From an uncultured Croceitalea sp. (lineage in GTDB: Bacteria; Bacteroidota; Bacteroidia; Flavobacteriales; Flavobacteriaceae): 64,000 bases of DNA. The notes beneath the pieces are model-generated. The model ran no database searches and was not told the origin of the DNA. It saw only the letters and a list, made by a program, of their open reading frames with translations. How positions within the stretch are numbered: the first letter of the stretch is position 1; the number at the start of each line of letters is the position of its first letter. The position numbers and the translations under genes are program-made. Below are positions 25,788 through 34,918 of the stretch, in pieces. Where the stretch lies: the NCBI GenBank assembly GCA_947494805.1, contig CANLWK010000001.1, forward strand, positions 1,116,001 to 1,180,000. The letters are read 5' to 3'.

Positions 25788-26558
25788 ATGCGTTTAAAAC
25801 TTGGTACCTACTCTTTAAAGATCAAGTCATTTACGGCCCATGAACTGGGGTTGGATGTTTCATTAAAAGATTTGTCTTTTGACATTTATCAAAAAGTATT
25901 TCACTTCTGGTACATACCTATTTTTCCTGTAGAAAAGCATTGGAAAATAAAAGAGATCACAACAGGTAAAGAGATTACTCAGACCACACCTAAAATGCGT
26001 TCTGCCATAGACTTGCAATTGCTCAAGAAAAAAAGCCCAATATGGAGCTATTCTGGTTCTGTAATTCTGTTTTTGCCCATTCTATTCGTGTTGGGTTATG
26101 TGATTTTTACAGCTGTAGATCTATCCTTTGATGAAATCAATAGGTCCATGGATAAAAACTCTCGAGTTTCAAATAAGGAGCAGTTGGTCAAAACCCCGCA
26201 AATCAATGATCTGTATGTATTTAAAATTATAGCCGTGGATGCCGTTGTCGATATGAACGGGCATATCGCAAAGTATGAACCTAACCCTTACTTTGCACCG
26301 GCCAAAGTTAATTTTACCGTAAACTATTTATCTGCTGATTCAGTTGGATTTGATATTGAACAAAATCAAGATTTTTCAATTTATGAAGATGATGTGAAAA
26401 AAGAGTTCAAACTTTCAAAAAATGAACTGGTGAAAGCAATTCAGGGATACAAAGATTTAGATGTTTTAGAACGACCCAATGTTGAGAATGGTAAGTCTAA
26501 AATGCTTACGGGAATATTTGAAATAGAACGCCCGACAATAGCGATCAGTTCTAAATAA
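25788..26558 (+). CDS. Hypothetical membrane protein
   Basis: This 256-residue protein is not recognised. Residues 1-80 are charged and rich in aromatic residues (FDIYQKVFHFWYIPIFPVEKHWKI) and have no signal peptide. One strong membrane segment lies at about residues 88-110 (SVILFLPILFVLGYVIFTAV). The remaining 140 residues form a soluble domain with a possible beta structure and a Lys/Asp-rich end. The topology suggests a single-pass inner-membrane protein with an N-terminal cytoplasmic part. It is an isolated gene between two terminators, and nothing in the surroundings points to a role. Confidence 0.6.
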   Translation: MRLKLGTYSLKIKSFTAHELGLDVSLKDLSFDIYQKVFHFWYIPIFPVEKHWKIKEITTGKEITQTTPKMRSAIDLQLLKKKSPIWSYSGSVILFLPILFVLGYVIFTAVDLSFDEINRSMDKNSRVSNKEQLVKTPQINDLYVFKIIAVDAVVDMNGHIAKYEPNPYFAPAKVNFTVNYLSADSVGFDIEQNQDFSIYEDDVKKEFKLSKNELVKAIQGYKDLDVLERPNVENGKSKMLTGIFEIERPTIAISSK

Positions 26559-26559
26559 A

Positions 26560-26594
26560 AACAAAAAAAACCCGGACTTTCCGGGCTTTTTTTA
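26560..26594. terminator. Bidirectional terminator
   Basis: CCCGGA (26571-26576) and TCCGGG (26580-26585) form a stem with a 3-base loop. An A-run lies to the left and a T-run to the right, so it can stop both the rightward gene at 25788 and the leftward accD operon. Confidence 0.85.
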
Positions 26595-27455
26595 TGCTTC
26601 TCTCACTGGTAGATTTTGAATCAAATCTATATAAAGATTGACTCTCTTTTTTAAGTCTCGGCGATGGGTAATAAAATCTAAGAAACCGTGTTCTTGTACA
26701 AATTCTGAGGTTTGAAATCCTTCGGGTAGTTCTTTTCCGGTGGTGTCCTTTACTACTCTTGGCCCCGCAAAACCAATTAATGCACCAGGCTCAGAAATAT
26801 TGATATCACCCAACATTGCGTATGAGGCCGTTGTTCCTCCCGTTGTAGGGTCGGTGCATAACGAAATATAGGGAATTTTGGCCTCGGCCAATTGTGCCAG
26901 TTTTGCCGAGGTTTTTGCCAATTGCATCAATGAAAGTGCGGCTTCCATCATACGTGCTCCGCCTGATTTAGAAATCATTAAAAATGGCGCTTTCTTCCTT
27001 TTTGCAGCATCAATGGCACGAGCGATTTTTTCACCGACCACACTGCCCATTGAACCTCCGATAAAACTAAAATCCATACAGGCAACAACAAGGTCTTTGC
27101 CCATCGACTTGCCTATGGCCGTACGAACTGCATCGTTCAATCCAGTTTTTGCCTTTGCCGCTTTTAAACGATCTGCATATTTTTTGGTGTCCTCAAACTT
27201 TAAAGGGTCTTTAGAGGTCAATTTTTCATCCAACTCTTTGAACTTGTTGTCGTCAAAAAGAATCTCAAAATATTCTTTGCTTCCTATTCGGACGTGATAA
27301 TCATCTTCGGGACTCACGTAGAAGTTTTTTGCCAAATCTTCAGATTCAACAATTTTTCCTGTCGGTGATTTGTACCAAAGACCTTTTGGGGTGTCTTTCT
27401 TTTCTTCGGTAGCGGTTTGAATTCCCTTTTCTTTTCTTTTAAACCAAGCTGTCAT
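26592..27455 (-). CDS. accD: Acetyl-CoA carboxylase carboxyltransferase subunit beta
   Basis: This 287-residue subunit forms the carboxyltransferase half of acetyl-CoA carboxylase with AccA, for the first step of fatty acid synthesis. The crotonase-fold core is clear: [57 protein letters not shown] and [14 protein letters not shown]. The N-terminal region lines up with the usual zinc ribbon, but the four Cys are absent: the first pair is replaced by WYKSPTG and the second by YVSPEDD. The gene follows fbaA by 18 bases and is probably co-transcribed with it. Confidence 0.95.
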   Translation of the reverse strand: MTAWFKRKEKGIQTATEEKKDTPKGLWYKSPTGKIVESEDLAKNFYVSPEDDYHVRIGSKEYFEILFDDNKFKELDEKLTSKDPLKFEDTKKYADRLKAAKAKTGLNDAVRTAIGKSMGKDLVVACMDFSFIGGSMGSVVGEKIARAIDAAKRKKAPFLMISKSGGARMMEAALSLMQLAKTSAKLAQLAEAKIPYISLCTDPTTGGTTASYAMLGDINISEPGALIGFAGPRVVKDTTGKELPEGFQTSEFVQEHGFLDFITHRRDLKKRVNLYIDLIQNLPVREA

Positions 27456-27473
27456 AAAAGTGGGGGATTTTGA

Positions 27474-28541
27474 TTAAAGTGTGTTGACGTTGTTCAAGTC
27501 TTCAAAAGCTTTCTTCAAGCGTTCAGTAAATGTTTTTTCACCTTCTCGCAACCATACTCTTGGGTCGTAGAATTTTTTATTTGGTGAATCGTCTCCATCA
27601 GGGTTTCCGATTTGAGATTGAAGATAGGCCGATTTGCCTTCAACATAATCACGAATACCTGACATAAATGCATATTGTAAATCTGTGTCTATGTTCATCT
27701 TGATGACGCCATAACCAATGGCCTCACGAATTTCATCTAAAGTCGAACCAGAACCACCATGAAATACAAAATCGATATGATTGTGCTCTACACCATATTT
27801 TTCAGAAATATGCTCCTGCGAATTCTTTAAAATCTTCGGGGTCAAACTCACATTGCCAGGTTTATAAACACCATGTACGTTACCAAATGCCGCCGCCACT
27901 GTGAACCTAGGGCTGACCTTTGATAGTTCTTCGTAGGCATAGGCAACCTCTTCTGGTTGGGTGTACAGTTTTGAACTGTCAACATCAGTATTATCCACAC
28001 CATCTTCTTCACCGCCTGTAACGCCAAGCTCAATTTCTAAAGTCATATCCATTTTGGCCATGCGTTCCAAATACTTTTTACATGTCTCAATATTTTCTTC
28101 AATGGATTCTTCTGAAAGGTCAATCATATGAGAGCTATACAATGGCTTTCCCGTTTCTTTATAGTGGGCCTCACTGGCATCTAAAAGACCATCGATCCAC
28201 GGCAATAATTTTTTTGCACAGTGATCCGTATGAAGAATTACGGTTGCACCATAGGCTTCGGCCAATTGATGCACATGTTTCGCACCTGCAACTGCGCCTA
28301 GAACCGCTGCTTTTTGATTCTCGTTTGAAAGTCCCTTGCCTGCATTGAACTGGGCACCTCCATTTGAAAATTGAATGATGACCGGTGAATTTAAGGTTGC
28401 TGCAGTCTCTAAAACCGCATTTATGGTATTGGATCCGATAACATTGACCGCAGGCAATGCAAATCCTTTTTCTTTCGCGTAGTTGAAAATTGCTTGTACT
28501 TCATCTCCCGTAGCAACACCAGGCTTAATATTATGAGACAT
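27474..28541 (-). CDS. fbaA: Class II fructose-bisphosphate aldolase
   Basis: This 355-residue zinc enzyme cleaves fructose 1,6-bisphosphate into two triose phosphates, or makes it in gluconeogenesis. Zinc-ligand and active-site motifs are ILHTDHCAKK, ELGVTGGEEDGVD, AAFGNVHGVYKPGNV, DFVFHGGSGS and VIKMNIDTDLQYAF. Length matches the long FbaA type. It is first in the fbaA-accD pair, with a -7 element upstream. Confidence 0.96.
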   Translation of the reverse strand: MSHNIKPGVATGDEVQAIFNYAKEKGFALPAVNVIGSNTINAVLETAATLNSPVIIQFSNGGAQFNAGKGLSNENQKAAVLGAVAGAKHVHQLAEAYGATVILHTDHCAKKLLPWIDGLLDASEAHYKETGKPLYSSHMIDLSEESIEENIETCKKYLERMAKMDMTLEIELGVTGGEEDGVDNTDVDSSKLYTQPEEVAYAYEELSKVSPRFTVAAAFGNVHGVYKPGNVSLTPKILKNSQEHISEKYGVEHNHIDFVFHGGSGSTLDEIREAIGYGVIKMNIDTDLQYAFMSGIRDYVEGKSAYLQSQIGNPDGDDSPNKKFYDPRVWLREGEKTFTERLKKAFEDLNNVNTL

Positions 28542-28572
28542 AATCGAGTTGGTTAAAAGTTAAAACAATGAA

Positions 28573-28580
28573 CAAAAGTA
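28573..28580 (-). promoter_or_regulatory. Probable -7 element for fbaA-accD
   Basis: The minus strand reads TACTTTTG, an exact TAnnTTTG match, 31 bases upstream of the fbaA ATG. A TTG at the correct distance is not evident. Confidence 0.45.
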
Positions 28581-28595
28581 ATAAAATAATTAGGC

Positions 28596-31190
28596 TTAAA
28601 AGGGATAATTAATACCGATGTTAAAGACCGCCTCGCTAAGTTTAAAATTAGTAAACCAACGTTCCGAATCCTCTAGTGCAGGATTGTAAGTTTTAAAGCC
28701 CGTATCCAATCGAATCACAAAATAGGTAAAGTCGTACCTAAGGCCAAAACCGGTACCGAGTGCAATGTCACCCAACGATTCAAAGCCATTAAAAGTTGCA
28801 TCCTTGTCTTCCACATTGTCAAAGACGTTCCAAATATTTCCGGCATCGGCAAAAAGGGCTCCCTTAATATCACCGACAATAGGAAAACGATATTCTAAGT
28901 TGAAGGCCAATTTGAGATTTGCTTCGTTGAAATCATTAACATTTTGGGTACGGCCAGGTCCTAACGTATATACATTCCATGCGCGATTGTCATTTGATCC
29001 CCCACCAAAATAACTTCGTACAAAAGGGATGCTGTTTGAGTTGCCATAGGGCACAGCAATTCCCATAAAACCGTGAAAAGCAAGTACATTTTGAGTGCCT
29101 GATCTCCAGTGTCTTATATAATCAAATTCTGTTTTGAAATATTGCGAAAAGGGTACACCGTAAACTAACCGCTGACCAGTTTCTTGATCAATTTCAAACG
29201 GAATCACATTGGCAGTAGCCGCTAAAAAGTTACCTGCACTTTCTAATTTTAAACGATACTGATAAAAACTGTTGTCGCTTAGGCCTTGACGATTGTTTTT
29301 TTGGTAGGTGAAATTTGTGGCAAAAATTAGGTTGTTCTGTGTCAATCTGGTTTGCCGCTCACTTATGCTGCGAACTTCAGAAAGGACTTCTGCATCAATG
29401 GGAAAGCCTGGCTGTGTCACCGAATCAATGAAATCATTTGTTCCATCAGGAATTCTCAATCGTGGATCGTCAGGATTATTGGTGTCAGTTTCAAAAAAAT
29501 CAGCTAACTCGGGAAACTCATTGGGATCATCAAAACCATCAGCCAGGTCGTCTAAAGTAGTGTAGGTGTTGTTATAGACCCTAAAGAAATCATTTGGGTC
29601 TGTATTGTCAACAAATTCAATGTTTAACAGTTCAAGCGTATTCTTTTGAAATTCTGTAGGAGACCAATTATAAGATAAAACGCTGTTCAATGATTGCCTG
29701 TCCAACCCAATATTTTGTTGAAAATTAGTACCAATGGACAGTCTCGTCTGAGGTAACATGTAATAAGGAATGATTTTTTCAGTATTAAACGGAAGCCAAA
29801 TTCTTGGAAATGTAAGATTGATGTCCCCTCCAATTTCTGAAGTGAAATTTTCATCGGTTATCGGGTCATCTAAGAGTCCTATGGAACCACGCGCAGAAAC
29901 ACTCAGGGTTTCCGCACCACCAAAAACATTTCTGGTGATTACTGAAGCCGAAAATGTAGTACCAACTTGTTGTATGTCAGATCTAGAAAGCTCCAGCGAG
30001 GTGTCCAAAGAATACTTTGGTCTTGGGGCCAAAAATATATTGGCAATCAGTTCTGAACCGTCATTCACCTCATCAAACTTTATTGAGGGATATTTAAATG
30101 TATTTAAGTTAGTGATCTGGCGGTTGGTCCTTATATAGTTCAAGTCTTTGTAGATACTGTCTTTTTCAAAGAATACGGCATCTGTTAGTGCTTCGGGGTC
30201 ATATTCTAGTTGATCTTTGTAGTAGATGGTGTAATTCTCAAAATCGACGGAGTTTAAAGAATCGGGACTCGTGTTAAAACCATAATCGGCGAAAATATTG
30301 ATCTTTTTAAAGCGACTTATTTTATACGCTTTTGCTTGAAGACTATCTCTCGGGTTTCCAGGGTTTTTAATGTTCAATGCCACATCCATTTTTTGATCAT
30401 CCGCCAACAATGAAGTATCCCTTAGAATTGTATAATTGATAGAGCTTTCCTGAAAGTTATAAACTCCAGAATTTCGAAATAGATTGGTCAGTCGTTGGCG
30501 TTCTTCGTTGAAGTTGCTTAGATCAAATTGTTCTCCTGGCACTACTAATGATTCTTTCTGGGTACGCTGATAAATAGAATCTAAAGGAGCAGCTGCAATA
30601 TTGATGGCGATAGAATCAATGAAATAGGGCTTTCCTAAATTAACGTTGTAATCAATTTCAGCCCGTCTTTTACGTTTTGTGCGATTGATGTCATACGAAG
30701 CACGGTTATTGAAGTAACCCTTTGTACCATAGTACCCCTCAAGTCGCTCAACCGTCTTACGGGTAAGTGCTGTGTCAATGATGGCGGGTACTTCGCCAAT
30801 ACGTTCAAAAAGGTTACTGTATCCGCGCACTACAAACGATTCGCCCAGGCGTTTTACTTGCTTCTGTGATAGCAGATTATTGAATCGTTTTCTACGCTTT
30901 TCTTTCCGATTTAGCCAGTCTTGATATAAAGAATCTGGATTGTCCTTTGCAAGGTTGTACAAGTTTAATCGAAGTGGATAACCTAAAAGTGTACTATTGG
31001 GCTTTTGGGTGATAAGCCCTTTGATATCTTCGCTGTTTACCTTCTCTTCATCGGCATAGACCGTATTCTTGGTCAATAACAATTGATCTTCACCAACTTT
31101 TTTTAGGGCGTTACATGAGGCTAGGGCAATCAATGCCGATAATAAACCTATTTTTGCTGTACATTTTTTAAGCACTGAGCGTAGCTTCAT
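28596..31190 (-). CDS. tamL: TamL-type BamA/TamA-family outer-membrane lipoprotein
   Basis: This protein of about 864 residues has a lipoprotein signal (LIALASCNALKK), POTRA-like repeats over roughly residues 30-400 and a C-terminal Omp85 barrel. The barrel includes FRYYFGG-like FVRSYFGGGSNDNRAWN, LGPGRTQN and NLEYRFPIVGDIKGALFADAGNIW, and ends with NIGINYPF. TamL is the lipid-anchored TamA counterpart of Bacteroidota, thought to work with TamB in outer-membrane biogenesis; tamB is not adjacent here. ATG 31190 is preferred to a TTG nine bases upstream. The gene is divergent from a SpoU methyltransferase with only 25 bases between. Confidence 0.85.
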   Translation of the reverse strand: MKLRSVLKKCTAKIGLLSALIALASCNALKKVGEDQLLLTKNTVYADEEKVNSEDIKGLITQKPNSTLLGYPLRLNLYNLAKDNPDSLYQDWLNRKEKRRKRFNNLLSQKQVKRLGESFVVRGYSNLFERIGEVPAIIDTALTRKTVERLEGYYGTKGYFNNRASYDINRTKRKRRAEIDYNVNLGKPYFIDSIAINIAAAPLDSIYQRTQKESLVVPGEQFDLSNFNEERQRLTNLFRNSGVYNFQESSINYTILRDTSLLADDQKMDVALNIKNPGNPRDSLQAKAYKISRFKKINIFADYGFNTSPDSLNSVDFENYTIYYKDQLEYDPEALTDAVFFEKDSIYKDLNYIRTNRQITNLNTFKYPSIKFDEVNDGSELIANIFLAPRPKYSLDTSLELSRSDIQQVGTTFSASVITRNVFGGAETLSVSARGSIGLLDDPITDENFTSEIGGDINLTFPRIWLPFNTEKIIPYYMLPQTRLSIGTNFQQNIGLDRQSLNSVLSYNWSPTEFQKNTLELLNIEFVDNTDPNDFFRVYNNTYTTLDDLADGFDDPNEFPELADFFETDTNNPDDPRLRIPDGTNDFIDSVTQPGFPIDAEVLSEVRSISERQTRLTQNNLIFATNFTYQKNNRQGLSDNSFYQYRLKLESAGNFLAATANVIPFEIDQETGQRLVYGVPFSQYFKTEFDYIRHWRSGTQNVLAFHGFMGIAVPYGNSNSIPFVRSYFGGGSNDNRAWNVYTLGPGRTQNVNDFNEANLKLAFNLEYRFPIVGDIKGALFADAGNIWNVFDNVEDKDATFNGFESLGDIALGTGFGLRYDFTYFVIRLDTGFKTYNPALEDSERWFTNFKLSEAVFNIGINYPF

Positions 31191-31215
31191 AAATGTCAAA
31201 ATTACATGATTTCAT

Positions 31216-31938
31216 ATGGTTAGCAAAAACGAGTTGAAACTCATCAACAGCTTACATCAAAAAAAGTACCGAAATCAACATGGACTATTTTTTGTAGAGG
31301 GAATCAAAGTGGTTGCGGAATTATTGCAATCTGATTTTGAAGCGTATGAGATATATGTGACCAAAGACCATCTAGAAGCATTTAAAGCGTTCGATGTCAG
31401 AGAAATTTCTGAACACGACTTGAAAAAAATCAGCGCACTTCAAAGGTCAAATGGTGTCTTTGGTGTTTTTAAGATACCAAAAACGGTAAGACCAGATCTC
31501 AAAGATTGGATCGTGGTACTTGACAATATTCGTGACCCAGGTAATTTAGGTACGATAATACGTCTTTGCGATTGGTTTGGTATTCAATATTTGGTCTGTT
31601 CAAAAGGAACGGTTGATTGTTATAACCCAAAAGTTTTGCAAGCAACCATGGGTTCTATCGCCCGGGTCAATATAACGTATCAAGATGTGACACAATTTCT
31701 TTCAACGTGTACCTTGCCCATCTATGGTGCTTTTATGGATGGCGAAACGGTTTATCACGAGCAATTGCCCAAAGCGGGTGTGCTGGTCATGGGTAATGAA
31801 GCGAACGGAATTTCGTCAGAAACTACTTCAATGGTCAAAAAAAAGATAAGTATTCCACAATTTGGCCCAGCTATTACAGAAAGCCTTAACGTGGCCACAG
31901 CAACAGCGATATTGTTAAATGAGATTAGAAGGGAATAA
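31216..31938 (+). CDS. TrmH/SpoU-family RNA 2'-O-methyltransferase
   Basis: This 240-residue SPOUT enzyme transfers a methyl group from SAM to a ribose in rRNA or tRNA. A short N-terminal substrate-binding part (FFVEGIKVVAELLQ) precedes the knot domain. Motif 1 is VVLDNIRDPGNLGTIIR, motif 2 VLVMGNEANGIS and motif 3 ESLNVATATAILLNE. The exact RNA target cannot be read from the sequence. It is a single gene, convergent with porT at 17 bases. Confidence 0.9.
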   Translation: MVSKNELKLINSLHQKKYRNQHGLFFVEGIKVVAELLQSDFEAYEIYVTKDHLEAFKAFDVREISEHDLKKISALQRSNGVFGVFKIPKTVRPDLKDWIVVLDNIRDPGNLGTIIRLCDWFGIQYLVCSKGTVDCYNPKVLQATMGSIARVNITYQDVTQFLSTCTLPIYGAFMDGETVYHEQLPKAGVLVMGNEANGISSETTSMVKKKISIPQFGPAITESLNVATATAILLNEIRRE

Positions 31939-31955
31939 GTCAACCAACGTTTTAT

Positions 31956-32654
31956 CTACTCAAAGGTGAAGTTGATGAAAATTCCTCTGGTCCGCATTCC
32001 TTCAATGTTTCCTGTCCAGGGGCTATTGGGATCTTCATCTCGAACCAATTCATCATTTAAGGCAAAAACACCACGAATTGATGGGGTAAACTTAAAAAAT
32101 TCAGTGTAGAAATCGATTCCGAATCCAAGTTCATAGCCATATACGTTTTTGGTCATCCTAAATTCACCACTGCTATTGTCTTCAAGACTATCTTCTTTTG
32201 CACCTAGGTTGATGGCGGTGTAAACGCCGCCAATAACAAAAGGCTTGATATTGTTGAAGCGTTTGGTACTTACTTTCAATAACAGCGGAAAACGAATATA
32301 TGTTGACCTTACCTCTCTAATGGCATCGTTCTGTGAGGTAAAGCCGGGAAATCCTAGATTTCTTGAGGTATACAACAGCCCAGGTTCAAAGCGAACATCT
32401 AAAAACTCATTAAGCCGTAATTCGCCCAAAACACCAACATTAAAGCCAAAACTTTTTTCTACAAGAATGTCTTGCCCAATATCATTTTTGTATTCAAATT
32501 GAAAGTCATATTGGTTGAAACCCAAGTAATAACCAAAGTTAATGGGCTTTTTATCCTCATTTTGAATATTGAGAATGGGATCCTTACCAAATTGTGCTAT
32601 TAGGTTGGTACTGGTCAAAATGACCAGAGCAAGCAATAATTGGGTGTTTTTCAT
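31956..32654 (-). CDS. porT: PorT-family outer-membrane protein (type IX secretion)
   Basis: This 232-residue protein has a signal peptide (cleavage near LIAQ, residue 21) and a small beta-barrel pattern: INFGYYLGFNQYDFQFEY, GFNVGVLGELRLNEFLDVRFEPGLLYTSR and ending GIFINFTFE. PorT (SprT in gliding flavobacteria) is required for type IX secretion. The identification rests on this barrel pattern and on the placement 4 bases after ubiE, a common arrangement in flavobacteria. A generic porin-like OM protein remains possible. Confidence 0.75.
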   Translation of the reverse strand: MKNTQLLLALVILTSTNLIAQFGKDPILNIQNEDKKPINFGYYLGFNQYDFQFEYKNDIGQDILVEKSFGFNVGVLGELRLNEFLDVRFEPGLLYTSRNLGFPGFTSQNDAIREVRSTYIRFPLLLKVSTKRFNNIKPFVIGGVYTAINLGAKEDSLEDNSSGEFRMTKNVYGYELGFGIDFYTEFFKFTPSIRGVFALNDELVRDEDPNSPWTGNIEGMRTRGIFINFTFE

Positions 32655-32658
32655 TTAA

Positions 32659-33387
32659 TTATTTTGAAGCTACATATATTGTCGCCACCCCTAATGTTTG
32701 GGGCTTGTGTTCTATAGCTATAAACCCAATTTTGTGTAAAATATTGTTGAACTCCTCTCCATAAGGAAATGCGGCTGCCGATTCAGAAAGGTAAGTGTAG
32801 GCCGAACGGTCTTTTGAAAAGATTTTTCCGACAAGGGGCAATACGAATTTTGTGTACAACCGATACCCCTGTTTAAAAGGTGTTTTGGTAGGTATTGATG
32901 TCTCTAAAACAGCAAAAGTTCCTTTTGGTTTTAATACGCGATGGATTTCAGTAAGTCCTTTCTCAAGATTTTCAAAATTACGTACTCCGAAGGCGACGGT
33001 AATTGCATCAAAGGCATTGTTTTCAAAAGGTAGATTTTCACTGTCACCAACGACCATTTCAATGGTATTGCTAAGTTTTTTGGCCGAAATCTTTTCTTTA
33101 CCTACTTCGAGCATTCCGGTTGAGATATCAAGACCTACAATTCTCTTTGCACCTGTTGTCACCATGGCAATAGCAAGATCACCAGTGCCCGTGGCAATAT
33201 CTAAGATAGTTTCAGGTTTTGAGGAACCAATTAATTTTACCACGCGTTTGCGCCATTTGATATCGATTCCCAAAGAAATAACTCGGTTAAGACCGTCATA
33301 ATTACCTGAAATGGTGTCAAACATTTTGGTCACCTGAGCCTTTTTCCCTAACTCAGAATCTTTGTACGGTCTAACGTTTTTTGACAT
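32659..33387 (-). CDS. ubiE: Demethylmenaquinone methyltransferase
   Basis: This 242-residue class I SAM methyltransferase carries out the last step of menaquinone synthesis, the quinone that the NQR complex would reduce. Motifs are [35 protein letters not shown] for SAM binding, [19 protein letters not shown] and [12 protein letters not shown]. It is first in the ubiE-porT operon, with a -7 element 17 bases upstream. Confidence 0.94.
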   Translation of the reverse strand: MSKNVRPYKDSELGKKAQVTKMFDTISGNYDGLNRVISLGIDIKWRKRVVKLIGSSKPETILDIATGTGDLAIAMVTTGAKRIVGLDISTGMLEVGKEKISAKKLSNTIEMVVGDSENLPFENNAFDAITVAFGVRNFENLEKGLTEIHRVLKPKGTFAVLETSIPTKTPFKQGYRLYTKFVLPLVGKIFSKDRSAYTYLSESAAAFPYGEEFNNILHKIGFIAIEHKPQTLGVATIYVASK

Positions 33388-33403
33388 TCAGCAAATTTTT
33401 GCG

Positions 33404-33411
33404 CAAAGATA
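33404..33411 (-). promoter_or_regulatory. Probable -7 element for ubiE-porT
   Basis: The minus strand reads TATCTTTG, an exact TAnnTTTG match, placing the start of transcription about 10 bases before the ubiE ATG. Confidence 0.45.
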
Positions 33412-33460
33412 CAATAACGCCAAATAGTTGAGAATACAACATTTGAATAAAATAATTATG

Positions 33461-33468
33461 TAGTTTTG
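33461..33468 (+). promoter_or_regulatory. Probable -7 element for trkAH
   Basis: TAGTTTTG matches TAnnTTTG exactly. A TTG at 33443-33445 is 15 bases upstream, which is short for this promoter class. Transcription would start near 33475, just ahead of the 25-codon frame at 33492. Confidence 0.45.
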
Positions 33469-33491
33469 CCCCAGAAATACAATTATACACC

Positions 33492-33569
33492 ATGGGACAG
33501 GGTCAGTTGACGACAAACCCAAAAACTCTTTCCGAGAACGTTATTAGTTATAAACCATTTTTTAGGTAA
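33492..33569 (+). CDS. Possible 25-residue leader peptide overlapping trkA
   Basis: An ATG-started frame of 25 codons begins about 17 bases after the predicted transcription start. Its TAA stop overlaps the trkA ATG (TAATG at 33567-33571). The peptide begins MGQGQLTTNPKTL and ends SYKPFFR; it has no signal or membrane segment. The exact stop/start overlap suggests translational coupling of the leader to trkA. It may equally be a chance frame in the 5' untranslated region. Confidence 0.35.
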   Translation: MGQGQLTTNPKTLSENVISYKPFFR

Positions 33570-34918
33570 TGAAGATAATCATTGCAGGAGCAGGAGAAGT
33601 TGGCTTTCATTTGGCCAAATTGTTGTCGTATGAGGCGCAAGAGATTACGTTGATCGATACCGATAAAGAAAGTCTGTCCTATGCGGACAATCATTTAGAT
33701 ATTCGGGTTTTAAAGGGTGATGCTACCAGTATTGAAGTGTTGCAAGATGCTAAGGTTGAATCTTCAGATTTGGTGATTGGGGTTACGGCTTCTGAAACTA
33801 CCAATCTTACGCTATGCGTATTGGCCAAGCAGTTGGGCAGTAAAAAGACCATTGCACGTATATCCAATACCGAATTCATTGATAATAAAAAGCTGATAAA
33901 GTTTGAGCAATTGGGTATTGATGAACTGATTTCTCCAGAAGAATTGGCGGCTACTGAAATACAACTGCTACTGAACCAATCCGCTTTTAACGACACCTAT
34001 GAGTTTGAAGAAGGTCTGTTGACCATGGTTGGGGTCTTTTTACCCAAATCTGCACCTTTTGTGGGTAAAATGGTGAAAGAGGCAGCAAATATCTTTCCTG
34101 AACTGCATTTTATGCCAATAGCTTTGCAGCGAATGGGTACTCAATATACCCTAATCCCACGTGGTGATACCGTATTTAAAGAAGGAGATCAGGTCTATTT
34201 TATTACCTCAAAAGGTGGTGTGGACGAGCTTTATAAGTTGACGGGTGTTGAAAAACGTGATATCAAAAACGTGATGGTACTGGGGGGTAGTAAAGTCGGT
34301 TTCAAAACGGCTCGAGACCTTTGTGCCAATAAGTTCAATGTAAAATTGATTGAAAAGAATAAGGACAAGGCTTTTGATATTGCAGATGATTTGCCAAATG
34401 CATTGGTCATCAATGGTGATGGTCGAAATGTTGAATTATTAGAAGAAGAGAGCCTTGATTCTATGGATGCTTTCATCGCTGTTACCGGCAATTCCGAAAC
34501 CAATATCATGTCATGCTTAATGGCGAAATCAAAGGGTATTAAAAAAACCATTGCCCTGGTCGAGAATATGGACTATTTTCAGTTGTCACAGTCAATCGGT
34601 ATTGATACGTTGATCAATAAAAAATTACTTGCCGCCAATAATATTTTTAGATACATACGACGTGGTGAGGTCATTGCGCTTACGCGATTGAATAACCTAA
34701 ATGCAGAGATTTTAGAGTTTGAAGTGAAATCTACATCGGCGGTTACGGGTGAGATTATCCGCGAGCTGGACTTTCCACGCGAGGCAATTATCGGCGGTGT
34801 CATTCGTGATGGAAAAGGTATTATTGCACTAGGAGACTTTAAAATACAGCAGGGCGATAAAGTGGTGGTCTGCAGTCTTCCAAAGGCCATTCCGCGAATA
34901 GAAAAGCTCTTTTTATAA
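33569..34918 (+). CDS. trkA: Trk potassium uptake regulatory subunit TrkA
   Basis: This 449-residue peripheral subunit gates the TrkH channel by nucleotide binding. It has two RCK units in tandem: the first Rossmann fold at residues 1-120 (IIAGAGEVGFHLAKLL, LKGDATSIEVLQDA), a TrkA-C domain, a second Rossmann fold at about 230-350 (VMVLGGSKVGFKTARDL, VINGDGRNVELLEEE) and a last TrkA-C domain. The length fits the two-unit type. The stop overlaps the trkH ATG by one base. Confidence 0.94.
   Translation: MKIIIAGAGEVGFHLAKLLSYEAQEITLIDTDKESLSYADNHLDIRVLKGDATSIEVLQDAKVESSDLVIGVTASETTNLTLCVLAKQLGSKKTIARISNTEFIDNKKLIKFEQLGIDELISPEELAATEIQLLLNQSAFNDTYEFEEGLLTMVGVFLPKSAPFVGKMVKEAANIFPELHFMPIALQRMGTQYTLIPRGDTVFKEGDQVYFITSKGGVDELYKLTGVEKRDIKNVMVLGGSKVGFKTARDLCANKFNVKLIEKNKDKAFDIADDLPNALVINGDGRNVELLEEESLDSMDAFIAVTGNSETNIMSCLMAKSKGIKKTIALVENMDYFQLSQSIGIDTLINKKLLAANNIFRYIRRGEVIALTRLNNLNAEILEFEVKSTSAVTGEIIRELDFPREAIIGGVIRDGKGIIALGDFKIQQGDKVVVCSLPKAIPRIEKLFL

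Noticed and set aside
26878-27297. 139-codon frame on the plus strand inside accD
   Set aside because: It is antisense to well-conserved accD coding sequence and has no recognisable protein features.
29770-30138. 122-codon frame antisense to tamL
   Set aside because: Shadow frame in a long conserved gene with low-complexity Ser/Val-rich translation.
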